Shown here piece by piece: positions 53,181-61,859 of a stretch of 64,000 bases of DNA (positions within the stretch are counted from its first letter, which is position 1; every line of letters begins with the position of its first letter). The notes beneath the pieces were generated by a model. The model searched no databases. It was not told the DNA's origin and saw only the letters and a list, made by a program, of their open reading frames with translations. The position numbers and the translations under genes were made by a program. The DNA lies in assembly GCF_003864295.1 (NCBI RefSeq), contig NZ_BDQK01000014.1, forward strand, positions 182,389 to 246,388, given 5' to 3'. This DNA comes from Aphanothece sacrum FPU1 (GTDB lineage: Bacteria > Cyanobacteriota > Cyanobacteriia > Cyanobacteriales > Microcystaceae).

Positions 53181-54136
53181 TTACTCAAATCTACCTACGG
53201 TAGGTTTAATGTTATCTTCTTGTTTCATCCTGGCGGTGTCGGCACTCACCAGTCCACAAGCTGACACGGTGGAACTCACCGCCAAAGAAGCTAAATTAAT
53301 CGATGCATTCAAGTCTCTATCACAATTGAAAGAGCATTTTTCACATTCAAAAACTCTTTCATTTAAAGATAAAATTTCTTTTTTATGCCCACAATTAGAA
53401 CAGGTTTTACTACTAGCAAACCATCGGTCAGCTATTATTAATTCCGAACCAAACAATTTAGTTTTGTACTCAAGTTGTCTTCGGAACTCATAGAAACCCA
53501 TATCCTGAACGGCTTTAGCCAATTTTCTCTTAGCTAACATTCCTGATACATTAAGATCCTCAATCACTATCTTGCTGTGGTTTTTGGACAAATAAGTGGT
53601 GAGTTTGTGCAGTGTATCTTTACGAATATTAGCTATTTTAAAATGAAGTTTAGCTATTTGCTTCTGAGCTTTTTTCCAATTGTTTGAGCCTTGAACTTTA
53701 TGTCGGCTTAGATATTGAAGTCTTGCTAATTGTTTTTCGTATTTGCGATAACTTTTAGCTCCTTCAAACACTAAGCCAGTTGATAGAGTAGCTAAAGATT
53801 TAACACCTAGATCACAGCCAACTACATCATAAAGTTTATCTGTTGTTTGCTGTTCAAGCTCAATCTTAAAACTGATAAACCATCTATTGGCTTTTTGGCT
53901 AATAGTGACAGATGTTGGCTTGTATCCATAAGGTAGTCGCTCATAAGTTTTTAACCAACCAATCACAGGAACTTTTATCTTTTGATGTTCAACTTTGATA
54001 CTACCATCCAAAGTAAAACTATGATGTCCGTTGGTAGTCCTATCAGGTATTATTTTACCTTCGGATTCCCAACGAAGAGAGTTGATACGCTTACACCCTT
54101 TAGTTTAGCTGCTTCTGATATGGTTAACTTACTCAT
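53181..54136 (-). pseudogene. Decayed IS607-type element: tnpA 5' end joined to a tnpB 3' part
   Basis: From the ATG at 54136 the frame encodes the N-terminus of an IS607 serine recombinase, MSKLTISEAAKLKGVSVSTL. A 2-base duplication then shifts the frame; the other frame continues WESEGKIIPDRTTNGHHSF, the rest of the MerR-like helix-turn-helix. At about 54011 this joins in frame to TnpB lacking about its first 120 residues. The TnpB part (276 codons) keeps RuvC motifs GCDLGVKSL, IVIEDLNVSGM and CDRDLNASINLA and the zinc ribbon CSNCGHKK/CEKCSF. The recombinase catalytic domain and the TnpB N-terminus are lost, so neither protein should work in transposition. Confidence 0.82.
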
Positions 54137-54248
54137 TTGTTCATGATAGCACAACCTTTGAGTAAGTTTAGATAATATTAGTTAGGTTTTTAGCTTCTGT
54201 CCCCAGCCCTTGACATTTTGCGCCCAAAAGATTAGCATAAAAATATAG

Positions 54249-54419
54249 TTGTTTGAGGTCGAATTGATTGCCTATAAAGATTTAAGTGTCAAGAACATGG
54301 TTAAGAATCGTCGTTCAGCTAAAAGTATTAACGATGCTGCATGGTCTACTTTTCGTCAATGGTTAGAATATTTCGGAGATAAATATGGGAAAGTAACTGT
54401 TGCAGTGTCAACAGGATAA
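54249..54419 (+). pseudogene. TnpB fragment directly upstream of cobyric acid synthase gene
   Basis: An open stretch encodes VELIAYKDLSVKNMVKNRR, then SINDAAWSTFRQWLEYFG and KVTVAV, a recognisable middle part of IS1341-type TnpB around the catalytic Glu region (here Lys-Asp: the usual Glu of AYEDL is replaced). The zinc ribbon and C-terminus are missing, and the frame stops five bases before the next gene's ATG. It is a remnant of an element different from the one at 53181-54136. Confidence 0.8.
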
Positions 54420-54424
54420 AGCCT

Positions 54425-55912
54425 ATGAAAGCAATAATGGTAGTGGGAACAACTTCTCATGCTGGCAAATCTTTTCTTACCGCAGCCATTTGTCGCATTT
54501 TAGCCCGTCAGGGATGGCAAGTTACCCCGTTTAAAGGGCAAAATATGGCTCTTAATGCCTATGTTACCCCTAGTGGCGGAGAAATCGGTTACGCTCAAGC
54601 TGTACAAGCTTGGGCCGCTAAAATTGTCCCTAGAGTAGAAATGAACCCTATTTTACTCAAACCCCAAGGAAATATGACCTCCCAAGTCATTATTAAAGGT
54701 AAAGTAATCGGGACAACTAAGGCCAGTGAATATTACGAAAATTATTTTAATTTAGGTTGGGAAGCTATTACCTCATCTTTGGAAAGATTAGCCCTTGAAT
54801 ATGATTTTGTCGTCTGTGAAGGGGCAGGAAGTCCAGCAGAAATTAATCTTAAACATCGAGATCTTACTAATATGCGGGTCGCTTGTTATTTAAACGCCCC
54901 AACTATTTTAATCGTAGATATTGATCGCGGAGGGGCTTTTGCTCATGTGGTGGGAACTTTACAATTGTTAGAACCACAAGAACGAAATTTAATTAAAGGC
55001 ATTATTATTAATAAGTTTCGTGGACAGCGATCGCTATTAGATTCTGGTATTGAATGGTTAGAAAACTATGCCGGAATTCCTGTATTAGGGGTGATTCCTT
55101 GGCGTGACATTATATTACCAGCAGAAGATTCTTTAGATTTATTAGAAAGGCGATCACGTTCATCTCAATCTGACATTAATATTGTTGTAATGCGTCTACC
55201 TCATATTGCTAATTTTACAGATTTTGATCCCCTAGATGCAGAAGAAACCGTATCTTTAAATTATCTAAATCTTAATGAGTCTTTGGGTTATCCCGATGCG
55301 GTAATTATTCCAGGCTCAAAAACTACAATTAAAGATTTAATGTCCCTTGATAAAAGCGGTATGGCCCAACAATTACAAAATTATGTGGCAGCAGGTGGAG
55401 TTATTTTTGGCATTTGTGGCGGCTTTCAAATGTTAGGACAAACCGTATTTGATCCTGATCAATTAGAAGGAGATGAAGTCTCGTATACGGCATTGAAAAT
55501 GTTGCCATTAGATACCATTATTACCTCAGAAAAAATTGTGAGTCAAAGACAAACTAACTCCCATTATCCCCAAGCAGGATTACCTATTATGGGGTATGAA
55601 ATTCATCAAGGAATAACCAGGATAAGTCAATCTTTAAGCAGATTTAATGTTGTCAAAATTAATCCTCTATTTGATGATCCAAATTTAGGTTATGTGAATG
55701 AATCTAAATCAATTTGGGGTTGTTATTTACACGGAGTATTTGATAATGGGGCCTGGCGACGCACTTGGTTAAATTATCTACGAAATCGCCGAGGATTACC
55801 CTCTTTACCCACAGGAATTGCTAATTATCGAGAACAACGAGAAGCTAATTTAGACGCACTAGCTGATTTAGTTGAAGAATTTGTCGATTTAACACCCGTT
55901 TTACCCAAATGA
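54425..55912 (+). CDS. cobQ: Cobyric acid synthase
   Basis: A 495-residue glutamine-dependent amidotransferase (CobQ/CbiP) that amidates four carboxylates of the corrin ring. The P-loop-like MVVGTTSHAGKSFLTAAICRIL and KGQNMALNAYVT at the N-terminus bind ATP and substrate. CEGAGSPAEINL and DIDRGGAFAHVVGT belong to the synthetase domain. The C-terminal type I glutaminase has the nucleophile Cys331 in FGICGGFQMLGQ and His in YLHGVFDNGAWRR. With the ChlH/CobN-type chelatase nearby, this supports (pseudo)cobalamin synthesis. The native upstream region has been replaced by a tnpB remnant and the downstream region by a satellite. Confidence 0.96.
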   Translation: MKAIMVVGTTSHAGKSFLTAAICRILARQGWQVTPFKGQNMALNAYVTPSGGEIGYAQAVQAWAAKIVPRVEMNPILLKPQGNMTSQVIIKGKVIGTTKASEYYENYFNLGWEAITSSLERLALEYDFVVCEGAGSPAEINLKHRDLTNMRVACYLNAPTILIVDIDRGGAFAHVVGTLQLLEPQERNLIKGIIINKFRGQRSLLDSGIEWLENYAGIPVLGVIPWRDIILPAEDSLDLLERRSRSSQSDINIVVMRLPHIANFTDFDPLDAEETVSLNYLNLNESLGYPDAVIIPGSKTTIKDLMSLDKSGMAQQLQNYVAAGGVIFGICGGFQMLGQTVFDPDQLEGDEVSYTALKMLPLDTIITSEKIVSQRQTNSHYPQAGLPIMGYEIHQGITRISQSLSRFNVVKINPLFDDPNLGYVNESKSIWGCYLHGVFDNGAWRRTWLNYLRNRRGLPSLPTGIANYREQREANLDALADLVEEFVDLTPVLPK

Positions 55913-56149
55913 ATTATCAATTATGAATTATGAATTATGAATTATGAATTATGAATTATGAATTATGAATTATGAATTATGAATTATGAATTATGAATTA
56001 TGAATTATGAATTATGAATTATGAATTATGAATTATGAATTATGAATTATGAATTATGAATTATGAATTATGAATTATGAATTATCAATTATCAATTATC
56101 AATTATCAATTATCAATTATGAATTATCAATTATGAATTATCAATTATG
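55911..56149. repeat. Long heptanucleotide satellite, about 34 copies of (GAATTAT)
   Basis: About 238 bases of uninterrupted 7-base units starting at the cobQ stop codon. The middle is pure GAATTAT; the ends carry CAATTAT variants. It is the same unit as at 38470-38682, in one orientation only. Confidence 0.95.
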
Positions 56150-56175
56150 ATGCTAAGAAACAAACCATCAAACCC

Positions 56176-56213
56176 TCTCCTCACCCCCTCACCCCCTCAC
56201 CCCCTCACCCCCC
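56176..56213. repeat. CTCACCCC octamer tandem repeat
   Basis: About four copies of CTCACCCC followed by a C-run, in the gap between cobQ and the ferredoxin gene. Confidence 0.85.
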
Positions 56214-56325
56214 CCAATAAGTAATTTAGATGCTTAACAGCTTAGGTGGTCATAATTAAACTATGTTATGTTATTGCGAGCGTAACCAAGTGGAGCGAAG
56301 CAATCACAAGGGTTAAGGAGGTTTT

Positions 56326-56565
56326 ATGACAGTTCAAGTTCGATTTTTACCTGATGATATTACCATTGAGGCTCAAGTGGGTGAACCAATGTTAGAAGTG
56401 GCTAAACGAGCCGGAATCTTCATTCCTACAGGTTGTTTAATGGGATCATGTCACGCTTGTGAAGTAGAGTTAGAAGATGGAACCCCCATCTGTGCCTGTA
56501 TTAGCGCGATTCCGGTAGGAACTAAATCTCTCACCATTAATATTTACAGCGATCCGGCCTGGTAA
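56326..56565 (+). CDS. 2Fe-2S plant-type ferredoxin domain protein
   Basis: A 79-residue ferredoxin with the cysteine set CLMGSCHACEVEL...PICAC, i.e. C-X4-C-X2-C followed by a distal Cys, which fits a plant-type [2Fe-2S] fold. It is shorter than photosynthetic PetF (about 97 residues) and its cluster loop differs, so it is a specialised ferredoxin with an unknown partner. AAGGAGG upstream is a strong ribosome-binding site. It lies upstream of the cpc operon with a separate leader between them. Confidence 0.88.
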   Translation: MTVQVRFLPDDITIEAQVGEPMLEVAKRAGIFIPTGCLMGSCHACEVELEDGTPICACISAIPVGTKSLTINIYSDPAW

Positions 56566-57092
56566 TTTTACAGATTTTAAAGTTTTGTATCGAAAAATGA
56601 AGACGAAAACCCTATTTTATGACTATATATTGCGAAATATTACAGAGGATTAAGAAGTAAAGCACCGGAGTGAATAACGGTAGATTTAAGAGAAGAAGGG
56701 ACTTAACGACTAAGTATACTGACTAGATTTGAGGTAGGTTAACATAAATTAGAGGGGCAAGACTTAATGTTTCGTTACAAAAAGAGTCGATTTTTTTTAA
56801 TAAGACGTAACAAATAATGTCCCAAGGGCATTGTATAAAATTATCTTGAAGGGTAAGCAAGAAAAACGCAGGTTATCTTGAAGATCCTCTGAACCGCCTT
56901 CCCTGATTTCCGAGATAACCATATAATGTTTTCTCAGGTTTCTTTAAAAAAATTTGCAAGGAACTGAGGAAATGGCGGAGATTAGAGACTGTTGGCAACC
57001 GTTGAGGTTACTAGAGCAGCATAATCAACCCGAAAGGGGGCTTGTTATTTTCCATTCCCACTCAACTAAAAGTCAAGTAGGAGATTAATTAA
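56566..57092 (+). promoter_or_regulatory. cpc operon promoter and leader region
   Basis: A 527-base non-coding region before cpcB, as expected for the long leaders of cyanobacterial cpc operons. It has AT-rich stretches (GATTTTTTTTAATAAG near 56794), a GTATAAAATTATC segment near 56834 and small hairpins (AACCGTTGAGGTT near 56998; CCCGAAAGGGG near 57030). I cannot assign one promoter with certainty. TAGGAG ten bases before cpcB is the ribosome-binding site. Confidence 0.55.
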
Positions 57093-57611
57093 ATGTTTGA
57101 CGCATTTACCAGAGTTGTTTCTCAAGCTGATGCCCGTGGTGAGTATCTATCTACCTCTCAGCTTGATGCTCTAAGTGCTATGGTTGCTGAAAGCAACAAA
57201 CGTATGGATTCTGTTAACCGCATCACCAGCAACGCTTCTACCATCGTTGCTAACGCTGCTCGCGCTTTATTTGCTGAGCAACCCCAGTTAATCAATCCCG
57301 GTGGAAATGCTTATACCAGCCGTCGCATGGCAGCTTGCTTGCGCGACATGGAAATCATCCTACGCTATGTCACCTACGCTACCTTCTCTGGCGATGCAAG
57401 CATCCTCGAAGATCGTTGTTTAAACGGACTTCGTGAAACCTATGTTGCTTTAGGTGTTCCTGGTGCATCTGTTGCTGCTGGCGTTGCCAAAATGAAAGAA
57501 TCTGCTCTTGCTATCGTTAATGATCCCAACGGAATCACCCGTGGAGATTGTACTGCCATCGCTTCTGAAATCGCTGGCTACTTTGATCGCGCTGCTGCTG
57601 CCGTTGCTTAA
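57093..57611 (+). CDS. cpcB: C-phycocyanin beta subunit
   Basis: A 172-residue phycobilisome rod protein carrying two phycocyanobilins, on Cys82 (AACLRDMEI) and Cys153 (RGDCTAI). Asn72, the site methylated by CpcM, is present. The globin-like fold and sequence follow CpcB of unicellular cyanobacteria closely ([20 protein letters not shown]). First gene of the cpc operon; 92 bases separate it from cpcA. Highly biased codon use, as expected for one of the most abundant proteins. Confidence 0.98.
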   Translation: MFDAFTRVVSQADARGEYLSTSQLDALSAMVAESNKRMDSVNRITSNASTIVANAARALFAEQPQLINPGGNAYTSRRMAACLRDMEIILRYVTYATFSGDASILEDRCLNGLRETYVALGVPGASVAAGVAKMKESALAIVNDPNGITRGDCTAIASEIAGYFDRAAAAVA

Positions 57612-57703
57612 TGAAAACCCCAAGTGGTTAATAAGCAATCAAACAGGATTTCAAGACCGTTTCTAGGAAAACTTAGCAAAAAAAATCGGGAGATACCAAA
57701 ACT

Positions 57704-58192
57704 ATGAAAACCCCCTTGACTGAAGCAGTTTCTGCAGCCGATTCCCAAGGACGTTTCTTAAGCAGCACTGAAACTCAAGTTGCTTTTGGACGTTTCCGTC
57801 AAGCTTCTGCCAGCTTAGCTGCGGCTAAAGCATTGACCGAAAAATCTGGTCAGTTGGTTCAAGGTGCTGCTAATGCAGTTTACGCCAAATTCCCTTACAC
57901 CATCCAAATGTCAGGTCCCAACTTTGCTGCAGATCAACGCGGTAAAGACAAGTGCGCTCGTGACATCGGTTACTATCTCCGTATGGTGACCTACTGTTTA
58001 GTTGCTGGTGGAACCGGCCCCATGGACGAGTACTTAATCGCTGGTATCGATGAAATCAACCGTACCTTTGATTTATCTCCTAGCTGGTATATTGAAGCTC
58101 TCAAATACATCAAATCTAACCACGGTTTAAGTGGAGATCCTGCTGTAGAAGCTAATTCCTACATCGATTACGCCATCAACGCACTAAGCTAG
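57704..58192 (+). CDS. cpcA: C-phycocyanin alpha subunit
   Basis: A 162-residue partner of CpcB in the (alpha-beta) rod hexamers, with the single phycocyanobilin site Cys84 in [16 protein letters not shown]-terminus [20 protein letters not shown] is typical. The chromophore should be attached by the CpcE/CpcF lyase; CpcE is encoded in this operon. Followed by a stem-loop that may reduce transcription into the linker genes. Confidence 0.98.
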   Translation: MKTPLTEAVSAADSQGRFLSSTETQVAFGRFRQASASLAAAKALTEKSGQLVQGAANAVYAKFPYTIQMSGPNFAADQRGKDKCARDIGYYLRMVTYCLVAGGTGPMDEYLIAGIDEINRTFDLSPSWYIEALKYIKSNHGLSGDPAVEANSYIDYAINALS

Positions 58193-58211
58193 TTAGCTAG
58201 ATAGTGCTAAT

Positions 58212-58272
58212 GACCTGGAAAGGCAGGGGGTTGTTAGCTAATTAAGTTAGCAATCGTCTGTTTCTCCAGGTC
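58212..58272 (+). promoter_or_regulatory. Stem-loop between cpcA and the linker genes
   Basis: GACCTGG at 58212-58218 pairs with CCAGGTC at 58266-58272, and GCTAA/TTAGC forms an inner hairpin. It has no T-run. Such structures after cpcA usually stabilise the cpcBA transcript or attenuate read-through, setting the excess of subunits over linkers. Confidence 0.6.
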
Positions 58273-58316
58273 TTGCTATATCTAATCCCATCAGTAGAAT
58301 AGCTAGGAGTTTAAGC

Positions 58317-59138
58317 ATGACAAGTTTAATGGCAGCCCAACGTTTAGGATTTGAGCCGTTTGCTACCACATCTCCTGTTGAATTACGGGGTAAATCGACG
58401 GAAGCAGAAGCAGAAGTATCTATCCGTGCTGCTTATCGTCAAGTCTTGGGCAACGAGCATTTAATGTCAAATGAACGGCTGATCAGTGCTGAGTCTTTGT
58501 TGCGTAATGGCAGCATCTCCGTTAAAGATTTTGTCAGGGCGATCGCACTCTCAGAACTTTACCGCGATAAATTTTTCCATAGCAATCCGCAAAATCGCTT
58601 TATCGAACTCAATTATAAACATTTATTGGGCAGGGCTCCCTACGATCAGGCGGAAATTGCCTACCATAGTGATCTCTATAATCAAGAGGGATACGAAACC
58701 GAGGTCAACTCTTACATCGACTCTCCTGAATATCAAGAAAACTTTGGCGATTCGATTGTTCCCTACTATCGCGGATTTACTACCCAACGCAATCAGAAAA
58801 CCGTAGGCTTTAGCCGCATTTTCCAATTGTATCGGGGCTATGCCAGCAGCGATCGCACTCAAGGCAAAGGAAATCAAGGAATTTTAGTTCAGGAAGTAGC
58901 CCGCAATAGTGCTTCTCCTGTCTATATTGGTTCAACAGCAGAAATTCTAGCTGGAGTTTCTGGAGGAAGTCGAGGTCATTTCTATCGACTGCGGGTGTTA
59001 CAAGGAGCGATCTCAGGCAGAAGCCCCCAAGTACGCCGTAGTACCGTAGAATACTTGGTTCCCTACGAACAATTATCAGGCAAATTGCAACAAATTAACC
59101 GTCAGGGCGGAAAAGTGACCACTATCACCCTGGCTTAA
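58317..59138 (+). CDS. cpcC2: Phycocyanin rod linker CpcC2 (rod-distal)
   Basis: A 273-residue linker. The N-terminal PBS linker (Pfam00427) domain (about 18-150; [56 protein letters not shown]) is followed by a CpcD-like domain (about 220-270; [39 protein letters not shown]). It joins phycocyanin hexamers within phycobilisome rods. The assignment as C2 rather than C1 follows gene order and length, as in Synechocystis. AGGAG ribosome-binding site. Confidence 0.95.
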   Translation: MTSLMAAQRLGFEPFATTSPVELRGKSTEAEAEVSIRAAYRQVLGNEHLMSNERLISAESLLRNGSISVKDFVRAIALSELYRDKFFHSNPQNRFIELNYKHLLGRAPYDQAEIAYHSDLYNQEGYETEVNSYIDSPEYQENFGDSIVPYYRGFTTQRNQKTVGFSRIFQLYRGYASSDRTQGKGNQGILVQEVARNSASPVYIGSTAEILAGVSGGSRGHFYRLRVLQGAISGRSPQVRRSTVEYLVPYEQLSGKLQQINRQGGKVTTITLA

Positions 59139-59175
59139 TCAATATTCAGGCTGGTCTTAAAAAGGAGAATTTTTA

Positions 59176-60063
59176 ATGGCGATTACAACAGCAGCTTCTC
59201 GTCTGGGTACGTCAGCATATAGTGATGCGTCTCCCGTTGAACTCCGTTCTAACTGGAGTCAAGCAGATGCTAAAGCCGTAATCCGGGCGGTCTATCGTCA
59301 GGTATTGGGCAACGACTATATTATGGAATCTGAGCGTCTTAAGAGTGCCGAGTCTCTCTTTACCAACGGTTCTATCAGTGTCAGAGAATTTGTTCGGGCC
59401 GTGGCTAAATCAGAACTTTACAAAAATAAGTTCTTTTCTAGCAATTTCCAAACACGGGTGATTGAACTCAACTACAAACACCTGTTAGGACGAGCTCCCT
59501 ACGATGAGTCAGAAGTAGTCTATCACCTTGATCTTTATGAAAATCAAGGATTTGAGGCTGATATTGACTCTTATATTGATTCTATGGAATATCAAGAAAA
59601 CTTTGGGGAAAATATTGTTCCCTACTACCGAGGTTTTAATACCCAAATCGGACAAAAAACCGTTGGGTTTACCCGGATGTTTCGCCTTTATCGGGGTTAT
59701 GCTAACAGCGATCGCTCTCAAATTGAAGGCAATACCGTGCGTTTAGCCACTGAATTAGGGCAAAATGCGGCTTCATCTGTAGTTGGCCCTTCGGGTGCTA
59801 ATGAGGGTTGGGCTTATCGCGCTTCTAAAGCAGGTGTCACCCCCAGTAAAGCCTTAGGAGGAACAGTTCCTTTTGGTAGTACCTCCCGCAAAGCTTATCG
59901 GATAGAAATTGCCGGTATTGGGGCTAACGGGGCTTCAAGTTATCCCAGTGTGCGTCGTAGCAATAAAGCTTTGATTGTACCTTTTGAAGAATTATCAGCC
60001 ACTCTACAACGTATTAACCGTTCTGGTGGTAAAGTCGCTAACATTACCCCTGCTAGTCTCTAA
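59176..60063 (+). CDS. cpcC1: Phycocyanin rod linker CpcC1 (core-proximal)
   Basis: A 295-residue linker with the same two-domain plan as the preceding gene: Pfam00427 domain ([54 protein letters not shown]) and a C-terminal CpcD domain ([39 protein letters not shown]). It attaches the second phycocyanin hexamer to the first. It starts 37 bases after cpcC2 with an AAGGAG site. In an uninterrupted operon cpcD would follow at once; here a tnpB element lies between. Confidence 0.95.
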   Translation: MAITTAASRLGTSAYSDASPVELRSNWSQADAKAVIRAVYRQVLGNDYIMESERLKSAESLFTNGSISVREFVRAVAKSELYKNKFFSSNFQTRVIELNYKHLLGRAPYDESEVVYHLDLYENQGFEADIDSYIDSMEYQENFGENIVPYYRGFNTQIGQKTVGFTRMFRLYRGYANSDRSQIEGNTVRLATELGQNAASSVVGPSGANEGWAYRASKAGVTPSKALGGTVPFGSTSRKAYRIEIAGIGANGASSYPSVRRSNKALIVPFEELSATLQRINRSGGKVANITPASL

Positions 60064-60277
60064 TTAACATCTTGGGGCATTAATTTAGACTGGTTGCCAT
60101 AAGCAAAAGGTTTATTTGATGCCCCTCCTTACTCTTAATATAACTTTAGGAAATTGTTAGTCATGTTAGCTTGCCCTGCGAGAAGCCCCGCACCGCTTCG
60201 GTCGGTGTCGGGATGAGAGCAGGGGCCGAGATTGACAACAAAGCTTGTGATTATTGTACATGATTTCTTTCTAGGGA

Positions 60278-60307
60278 TTGACAATTATCCCCTAAGTATT
60301 TTATAAT
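60278..60307 (+). promoter_or_regulatory. Strong promoter in front of tnpB, pointing into cpcD-cpcE
   Basis: TTGACA at 60278-60283, an 18-base spacer and TATAAT at 60302-60307: a consensus sigma-70 promoter. It would drive tnpB and probably read through into cpcD and cpcE. The following ATGGAAAATGTGT also occurs without a tnpB gene at 47387-47400. Confidence 0.75.
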
Positions 60308-60324
60308 ATGGAAAATGTGTTCAG

Positions 60325-61611
60325 TTGATAAAAGTGTTAAACCTTAACTACGCTTATCGAATTTATCCTGATGCCAGTCAAGAGAAAGAATTGCTTGAAT
60401 GGCTAGAAATTTGTCGAGGTGTTTATAATTACGCCTTGGCAGAAAGAAAAGAATGGATAAATTCTCGTAAATGTCAGGTTAACGCTTGTAGTCTTCATTC
60501 TGAATATATCATACCTGCTCACCAGCCCTTTCCCGACTATTATAAACAGAAAAAAGCCTTAACAATAGCTAAAAAACAATATCCAGAACTTAAACGAGTT
60601 CAATCTCAGGTATTGCAAGAGGTTATGGGTCGTTTGGATAAAGCGTTTAACTTTTTCTGGAAACGAAGTTTTGGTTTTCCTCGTTTTAAGAAATATGGTC
60701 AGTTTCGCTCAATTAATTTTCCTCAATTCACGGAAAATCCGATAACAGGGTATCAATTAAAACTCCCAAAAATAGGGGATGTTCTAATTAATCTACACCG
60801 CCCTATTCCTGATGGATTTATCGTTAAACAAGTTCAGATAGTTAAAAAAGCTTCTGGTTGGTATGCTGTCATTTGTATTCAATCAGATGTCAAAATACCT
60901 TCTGCAAAGCCTCAAGGAAAATCTTTGGGTATTGATTTGGGGCTGGAGAAATTTATTGCCACATCTCTTGGGGAACTGATTGCTAGACCCAAGTTTTTTG
61001 TCGAACTTCAAAGTAAGCTTAAATGGCTACAACGAAAACTAGCCAAAAAACAAAAAGGGTCTAAAAATCGACTTAAAGCTATTCAAAAAGTAGCTAGACT
61101 TCATGAACATATTTACAACACTCGTAAAAACTTTCATTATCAAGTAGCTCATCATCTTTGTGACCAATCGAACATAATCTTTGCTGAGGATTTAAACTTA
61201 AAAGCCATGTCTAGAGGGATGCTATGCAAGCATACTCTTGATGCGGGTTTTGGTGTTTTTTTGGAATCATTGAAGCACGTTGCTTGGAAACGAGATGTTT
61301 ATTTTGAGAAAGTTGACGCTAATTTTACCAGTCAAATATGTCCCAATTGTAGCGTAGTAACTGGTAAAAAAGAACTGTCTCAACGAGTACATGATTGTTC
61401 TCATTGTGGTTTTTTAACCGATAGGGATGTTGCTTCAGCTATGGTTGTTGAGCAACGTGGACTTGCAGCCCTCGGACTGGGGGTCAAGCTGCCTGTGGAG
61501 GAAGATGTCATCGGGGATATCCCTAAAAAGGTATCTAGAGCGTCCCGTAGAAGCCCCGAAAGCCTCATAGTGATATGGGGAAGCCCGCGCTATACTGCTC
61601 TTAGCAGTTAG
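60325..61611 (+). CDS. TnpB RNA-guided nuclease (IS200/IS605 family)
   Basis: A 428-residue intact TnpB. The N-terminal LNLNYAYRIYPDASQEKELLEWLEICRGVYNYAL is typical. The RuvC active site is visible as Asp in GKSLGIDLGLEKF (about 210), Glu in IIFAEDLNLKAMSRG (about 292) and Asp in LTDRDVASAM (about 372), with a zinc ribbon CPNC...CSHCG between. TnpB proteins are programmable DNA endonucleases guided by an RNA from the element's 3' end and help keep the element in the genome. The frame opens at a TTG (60325); a GTG at 60334 is an equally good start. Its last codons overlap the predicted guide-RNA scaffold. Confidence 0.93.
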   Translation: MIKVLNLNYAYRIYPDASQEKELLEWLEICRGVYNYALAERKEWINSRKCQVNACSLHSEYIIPAHQPFPDYYKQKKALTIAKKQYPELKRVQSQVLQEVMGRLDKAFNFFWKRSFGFPRFKKYGQFRSINFPQFTENPITGYQLKLPKIGDVLINLHRPIPDGFIVKQVQIVKKASGWYAVICIQSDVKIPSAKPQGKSLGIDLGLEKFIATSLGELIARPKFFVELQSKLKWLQRKLAKKQKGSKNRLKAIQKVARLHEHIYNTRKNFHYQVAHHLCDQSNIIFAEDLNLKAMSRGMLCKHTLDAGFGVFLESLKHVAWKRDVYFEKVDANFTSQICPNCSVVTGKKELSQRVHDCSHCGFLTDRDVASAMVVEQRGLAALGLGVKLPVEEDVIGDIPKKVSRASRRSPESLIVIWGSPRYTALSS

Positions 61612-61621
61612 CGTCGGGAGG
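61540..61621 (+). ncRNA. Predicted omega-RNA (reRNA) 3' scaffold
   Basis: The end of tnpB and the bases after it form GC-rich hairpins (AGCCCCG...; GCTCTTAGCAG; GCGTCGGGAGG at the edge). In IS605-type elements this strand gives an RNA whose guide is the host sequence just beyond the right end, here the first bases of cpcD. The exact 5' limit cannot be seen. Confidence 0.5.
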
Positions 61622-61852
61622 ATGTCACGTCAATCATTAGTTGGATCAAGTAGCACATCAGCTAGTCGTGTCTTTGTTTACGAAGTTACGGGATTACGTC
61701 AAAATGAGGAAAGTGACAAAAATAATTATCCTTTTCGTCAGAGTGGTAGTGTCTTCGTTAACGTTCCTTATAGCCGCATGAATGAACAAATGCAGCGAAT
61801 TACCCGTTTAGGTGGTAGGATTGTTGGTATTAAGCCATTAGTAGATGCTTAA
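61622..61852 (+). CDS. cpcD: Phycobilisome rod-capping linker CpcD
   Basis: A 76-residue small linker of the CpcD family (ASRVFVYEVTGLRQNEESDKNNYPFRQSGSVFVNVPYSRMNEQMQRITRLGGRIVGIKPL) that caps the distal end of phycocyanin rods. The tnpB element ends exactly at the start codon. GGGAGG lies directly next to the ATG, too close for a normal ribosome-binding site, so the element may have replaced the native translation signal. Otherwise the protein is complete; its overlap with cpcE is described there. Confidence 0.93.
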   Translation: MSRQSLVGSSSTSASRVFVYEVTGLRQNEESDKNNYPFRQSGSVFVNVPYSRMNEQMQRITRLGGRIVGIKPLVDA

Positions 61853-61859
61853 GGCAATT

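Larger units (their letters stand above)
60160..61621 (+). mobile_element. IS200/IS605-type (IS1341-like) tnpB element inserted in the cpc operon
   Basis: A single-gene element without tnpA occupies the cpcC1-cpcD gap in the same orientation as the operon. The right end carries the hairpin-rich sequence from about 61540 (GTAGAAGCCCCGAAAG ... GCGTCGGGAGG) that in this family forms the end of the omega (reRNA) guide RNA. A related GAGAAGCCCCGCACCG...GTGTCGGGATG segment at 60176-60215 may be the right end of an older element. The left boundary is uncertain. Mobility would need a tnpA in trans. Confidence 0.75.

Noticed and set aside
55911..56149. Possible CRISPR array
   Set aside because: The period is 7 bases with no spacers, so it is a microsatellite. 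No cas genes are present in the window.
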